Shown here: positions 61,154-64,000 of the stretch, piece after piece | Numbering within the stretch: the stretch's first letter is position 1 | Layout: every line of letters begins with the position of its first letter | From: Dysosmobacter welbionis | GTDB taxonomy: Bacteria > Bacillota > Clostridia > Oscillospirales > Oscillospiraceae | DNA: 64,000 nt | Direction of reading: 5' to 3' | Assembly (NCBI RefSeq): GCF_005121165.3 | Contig: NZ_CP034413.3 | Span: forward strand, 1,550,001-1,614,000 | Made by a program: the position numbers and the translations under genes | Notes under the pieces: generated by a model | What the model saw: only the letters and a program-made list of their open reading frames with translations | What the model was told of the DNA's origin: nothing | Database searches by the model: none

Positions 61154-62376
61154 TTACTTCAGGAATTCCAGAGCAATAGAAACCAAGGTCCTGATGCCTG
61201 CCGGCATAACATCCTCCCGAACCGCACACTTGGGATTGTGCAGGGGCGCCAGCTCTCCCTCGTGTCCTGCATAAAGCATCAGATAGGCGCTGGGGATACC
61301 ACCCAGCTTTCCATAGAAGCTGAAATCCTCACTGAAAGGCATTGGATCGGGCATGGGACCACCGCGTCCTCACCCAATTCCTTTCGGACCGCGTCAGCGG
61401 CAAGATCCATCAGCTCTTTGTCATTGAAAGCGCTGGGATATCCGTCGGCATAGTGAATATGTACTGTATTTCCGGAGGCGGCCTCGATACCTTTTGCAAT
61501 TGCCTGGACCTGTTCCTTAATCACGCTTCGCACACTTTCCGAATACGCTCTGGTCACGCCGCCAAACTTGACCTCCGCCGGGATCACATTGGGCGCGTCG
61601 CCGCCATGGATGCTCCCCAGGGAGAATACTGCCATCTCCATAGGGTCCACCCGGCGGGCGACGATCTGCTGCATCATCACGATCATCTGGGCGGCAGCCA
61701 GCACGGGGTCCGTTGTATTCTGCGGCTGAGAGCCATGTCCCCCTCTGCCGGAGACGGTGAAGTCGAACAGGTCCACGGAAGTTGTTATGGGCCCGATGTG
61801 GAACCCAACCTGTCCTGCCCGGTGGGCGTCCGGCAGCACATGCATTCCATAGATCGCGTCCACATGGGGGTTTTCCAGCACGCCTTTTTCCACAAGCTCC
61901 TTGGCGCCGCCAGGTAATGTATCTTCGCTATGTTGGAATATCAGCTTGACACAGCCCGCAAAACGCTCTCTCATTCCGCACAGGATCTTGGCCGCGCCCA
62001 GCATCATGGATGCATGCATATCGTGGCCGCAGGCGTGCATAATCCCCGGATTCTCACTGGTATACGGCAGTCCGGTTTCCTCCTGCACGGGCAATGCGTC
62101 GATATCGCAGCGCAGTGCCACGCAGCGGCCCGGGCCTCTGGCTCCATGGATCAACGCTACAACGGCGGTTGGTACAGGCCGTTCGATTGCATCAACCCCG
62201 TATTCCTCCAGCTTCTTTCGAATCAGGGCCGATGTCCTTACCTCGTTTCTTCCAATCTCAGGATGGCGGTGAATATCCCTGCGAATCTCTACCATCTCCG
62301 GGAAATATTCCTCCGCTCTTTCTTTTATCGTACTCGTCTCAAATTTCCTCCTTCCTGCATGGCTTCCGGAAGCCAT
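61154..62376 (-). CDS. M20-family amidohydrolase 3, frame broken at 61355-61357
   Basis: The 5' part reads EMVEIRRDIHRHPEIGRNEV, ALRCDIDALPVQE, HACGHDMHASMMLGAAK and QHSEDT, as in the M20 family. After DAVVP the frame changes, and the end (MPDPMPFSEDFSFYGKLGG to LEFLK) continues in another register. One extra G in GGG at 61355-61357 restores about 407 residues. The start is uncertain: ATG at 62376 lacks a ribosome site, and GGAAGGAGG lies inside the frame at about 62347-62355. It is the first gene of the cluster. Confidence 0.8.
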
Positions 62377-62472
62377 TGTTTGTTCAGCATGGTTTCTATG
62401 TTTGCGAAGCAAACATAGAAACAGGGATCCCTGTTTCCGACAATACGATGTTGCTTTAACTATACTTTATCT

Positions 62473-62502
62473 ATAATAATCCTAAACCACAAAGTATATC
62501 AA
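62473..62502 (-). promoter_or_regulatory. Promoter of the leftward M20/transporter cluster
   Basis: On the minus strand, TTGATA (62497-62502), 17-18 bases and TTATTA/TATTAT (62473-62479). It is about 100 bases before the first M20 gene and the best match in the region. Confidence 0.5.
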
Positions 62503-62519
62503 GTCAATATTTTTCTCCT

Positions 62520-63800
62520 GACTTTTCCTGACTCCAGCATTTTGAGCACTTCCTTGTTAGAGTCGGAGACCCTTTTCCGGGTCTTGTATCCTATCGGCGG
62601 AAAGCCAGAAGCGCACTGACACAGGCGGCAAATTTCCACATGGCGAAGGTGCTCTGACGCCCGATCAGATACTCAATGCAGAATGTAGTTGCAATATCCG
62701 CTCATCGTACGTCCATCCAGCGCACGTTTCCAGGCGGTCAGGCCCATTGGTCTTGCTGCGGTCTGCATTGGTGCAAATGATCTCTGCCCCACCGCGCCCT
62801 GTGACGGCGTAAAAGCCCGCAGAACTTATTTTATACCACGGTATAGAAGTCCCGTACGGTGGCGCCCGGCACAGATGTCAATGATCTGCTGCCAGATACG
62901 GCGCTCACTGGTCCGAATGGAATTACCTCCGCTCCAGCGGTTTTAAAGGAGCCGATGCTGAAAGTAGTCCTACCCTGCCTGAGGCGTTCATCACCCAAGG
63001 CAAAGTTCTTGGTTCATTACTCTTTCAGTTCACTGGTGGCCCAAATGCGGATGTGGGCGGCCCGCAGCGATGGTCCAGGTTGTAAAAGCGGGCTTCCCTC
63101 GTTTTGGTCTTTCTATCCATCGCTCCGTAGAGCGTGCTTGTTACATTTTTGCAACAACTCCTTTGTCCTGCAATTCGCCTTTCTGGACGATATTAGTTTC
63201 CTTTCTGAGAATGGCTTGGAATGGCGAGAAGGAAGATAAGCTCTCACTCTTAAGTTCACGAACGTGATATTATAAGAAATAGTATTTGCATTCGCCCCGC
63301 AAAAAGCCGTTGCACCGTGAAAAGCCTTGAGAATACTGAATTTTTTGCCTTTTAGGACACTGGAAAACACACTGATTTTCGGTGCTGTGGTGCCCAAATT
63401 CCTTGCGGCGATATAAAACCACACAAGCAAATGTAAAGAAAAATCAGAATTATCGAGGGTAAAAGCACTCCCTGCTTTTGCCCTCTTGACTGCCGCACGA
63501 GCAGAAGCATTCGTACTTGTCAGCGGCGGGCGGGTCCCGTTCATCTTGACTATTGACAAGCGGGAATGGTTCTGCTGTCTCAGGATTTATGCAAACCTCA
63601 AAAAAGCGGCAGACCACTGCGGGCAGAACTCTGCGGCGAAGGTCTGTCCCAGACTGTCCGGGGCATTCAAACCGCCCTTCATGCAGCACTGAATAAAGCG
63701 GTGGAGGAAAACGGATTTTCTGTAATCCCTCAGATGGGTGTAATTGGAGCAACGGGTGATATTTGCTGCATCCCATAAATTGGGTGATATCCTACGCCAC
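62520..63800. other. Decayed region without intact genes
   Basis: About 1.3 kb hold only short broken frames. On the minus strand around 63253-63470, text such as LGTTAPKISVFSSVLKG and FHGATAFCGANANTISYN reads like a protein segment often found near mobile elements of gut Bacillota, but I cannot name it. A small hairpin (AGACCC/GGGTCT) is near 62570. The composition is less GC-rich than the rest of the window. It borders an IS66 remnant. Confidence 0.4.
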
Positions 63801-63806
63801 CCATGT

Positions 63807-64000
63807 CCGCGCTGGTCTTAGAGGGCTACTGGGCGCACGCCAAAATGAAATTTGACAAGTGCTGAATACTATAAAATTTCTCCTACAGCCATCATAAGTG
63901 ATGTTGTACTCGGCTTTTCAAGTTAGATCAAGTGTTGGCGGAACTGACACCAGAGGAACGGAGTAAAAAGCGGTTGGAGCAGACAAACCCGGTTTTAGAC
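63807..64000 (+). pseudogene. IS66-family transposase remnant (continues beyond the window)
   Basis: LEGYWAHAKMKFDKC near 63818-63863 matches the IS66 TnpC motif that precedes the last catalytic part. After stops, LAELTPEERSKKRLEQTNPVLD at the window end matches the next conserved block. Stop codons and a frame change lie between, so the copy is broken. Confidence 0.65.

Noticed and set aside
1-64000. CRISPR array, rRNA or tRNA genes
   Set aside because: No regularly spaced direct repeats and no recognisable rRNA or tRNA sequence were seen when reading the window. A covariance-model search would settle the tRNA question.

Overview
The window looks like GC-rich Bacillota from the gut, most likely the order Eubacteriales and family Oscillospiraceae (Flavonifractor/Lawsonibacter/Oscillibacter type). 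The grounds are an S-layer homology (SLH) protein, a Spo0A-type DNA-binding domain with 0A-like boxes, AGGAGG ribosome sites, BMP-type nucleoside transport, and CXXC/4Fe-4S and TlpA redox genes. The placement is an inference from gene content; no rRNA or tRNA gene was seen.

Positions 1 to about 19,290 are the right part of a contractile-tailed (P2-like) prophage. In order it holds the sheath C-terminus, tail tube, a tail-assembly chaperone with a -1 frameshift extension, tape measure, gpX, gpD, gpV, a PAAR spike, gpU, a gp25-like wedge, gpJ/gpI and a tail fibre. The fibre is the target of a complete diversity-generating retroelement (DGR): variable repeat, GAAA-loop hairpin, Avd-like protein, template repeat and reverse transcriptase. 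A carbohydrate-binding protein, lysis genes (membrane proteins, CHAP/LysM endolysin, holin), a cluster of very small genes, an operator region with a ribbon-helix-helix gene, an XRE repressor and an IS30-family transposase follow. The transposase ends about 45 bp before the phage/host junction, and the junction lies inside a host surface-protein gene (VWA domain). This suggests a phage that integrates by IS30-type transposition.

Positions 19.3-23.8 kb hold the truncated VWA surface protein and two tyrosine-recombinase-like genes. Between the recombinase genes is a 279-bp segment bounded by a 14-bp perfect inverted repeat. It carries a strong promoter pointing away from the surface-protein operon and a terminator blocking entry into it, which is the arrangement of an invertible ON/OFF promoter.

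Positions 24-31 kb are a two-component system with a BMP/ABC nucleoside-type transporter. Then come a type II restriction-modification pair (BglII/BstYI-like nuclease with an MT-A70-like methylase), a response-regulator remnant, and a DMT (EamA) transporter. A TPP-riboswitch-like leader precedes a PhnDCE-type ABC transporter, followed by a cupin, a MerR remnant, LysR and an aldo/keto reductase.

Positions 41.8-52.5 kb hold divergent ribbon-helix-helix genes with palindromic operators, a tandem integrase-like protein with winged helices, the SLH protein, an orphan Spo0A-C protein, and a thiol-redox cluster divergent from a two-component system. After a decayed kdpD, positions 53.8-62.4 kb are a leftward cluster: macro domain, NhaC antiporter, three M20 amidohydrolases, a cysteine desulfidase and a GltS-like transporter. 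The right end is decayed DNA with an IS66 remnant.

Several unrelated genes (gpD, gpV, probably gpJ, phnD and one M20) are each broken by one missing base in a homopolymer. This pattern points to sequencing error at least as much as to real mutation.
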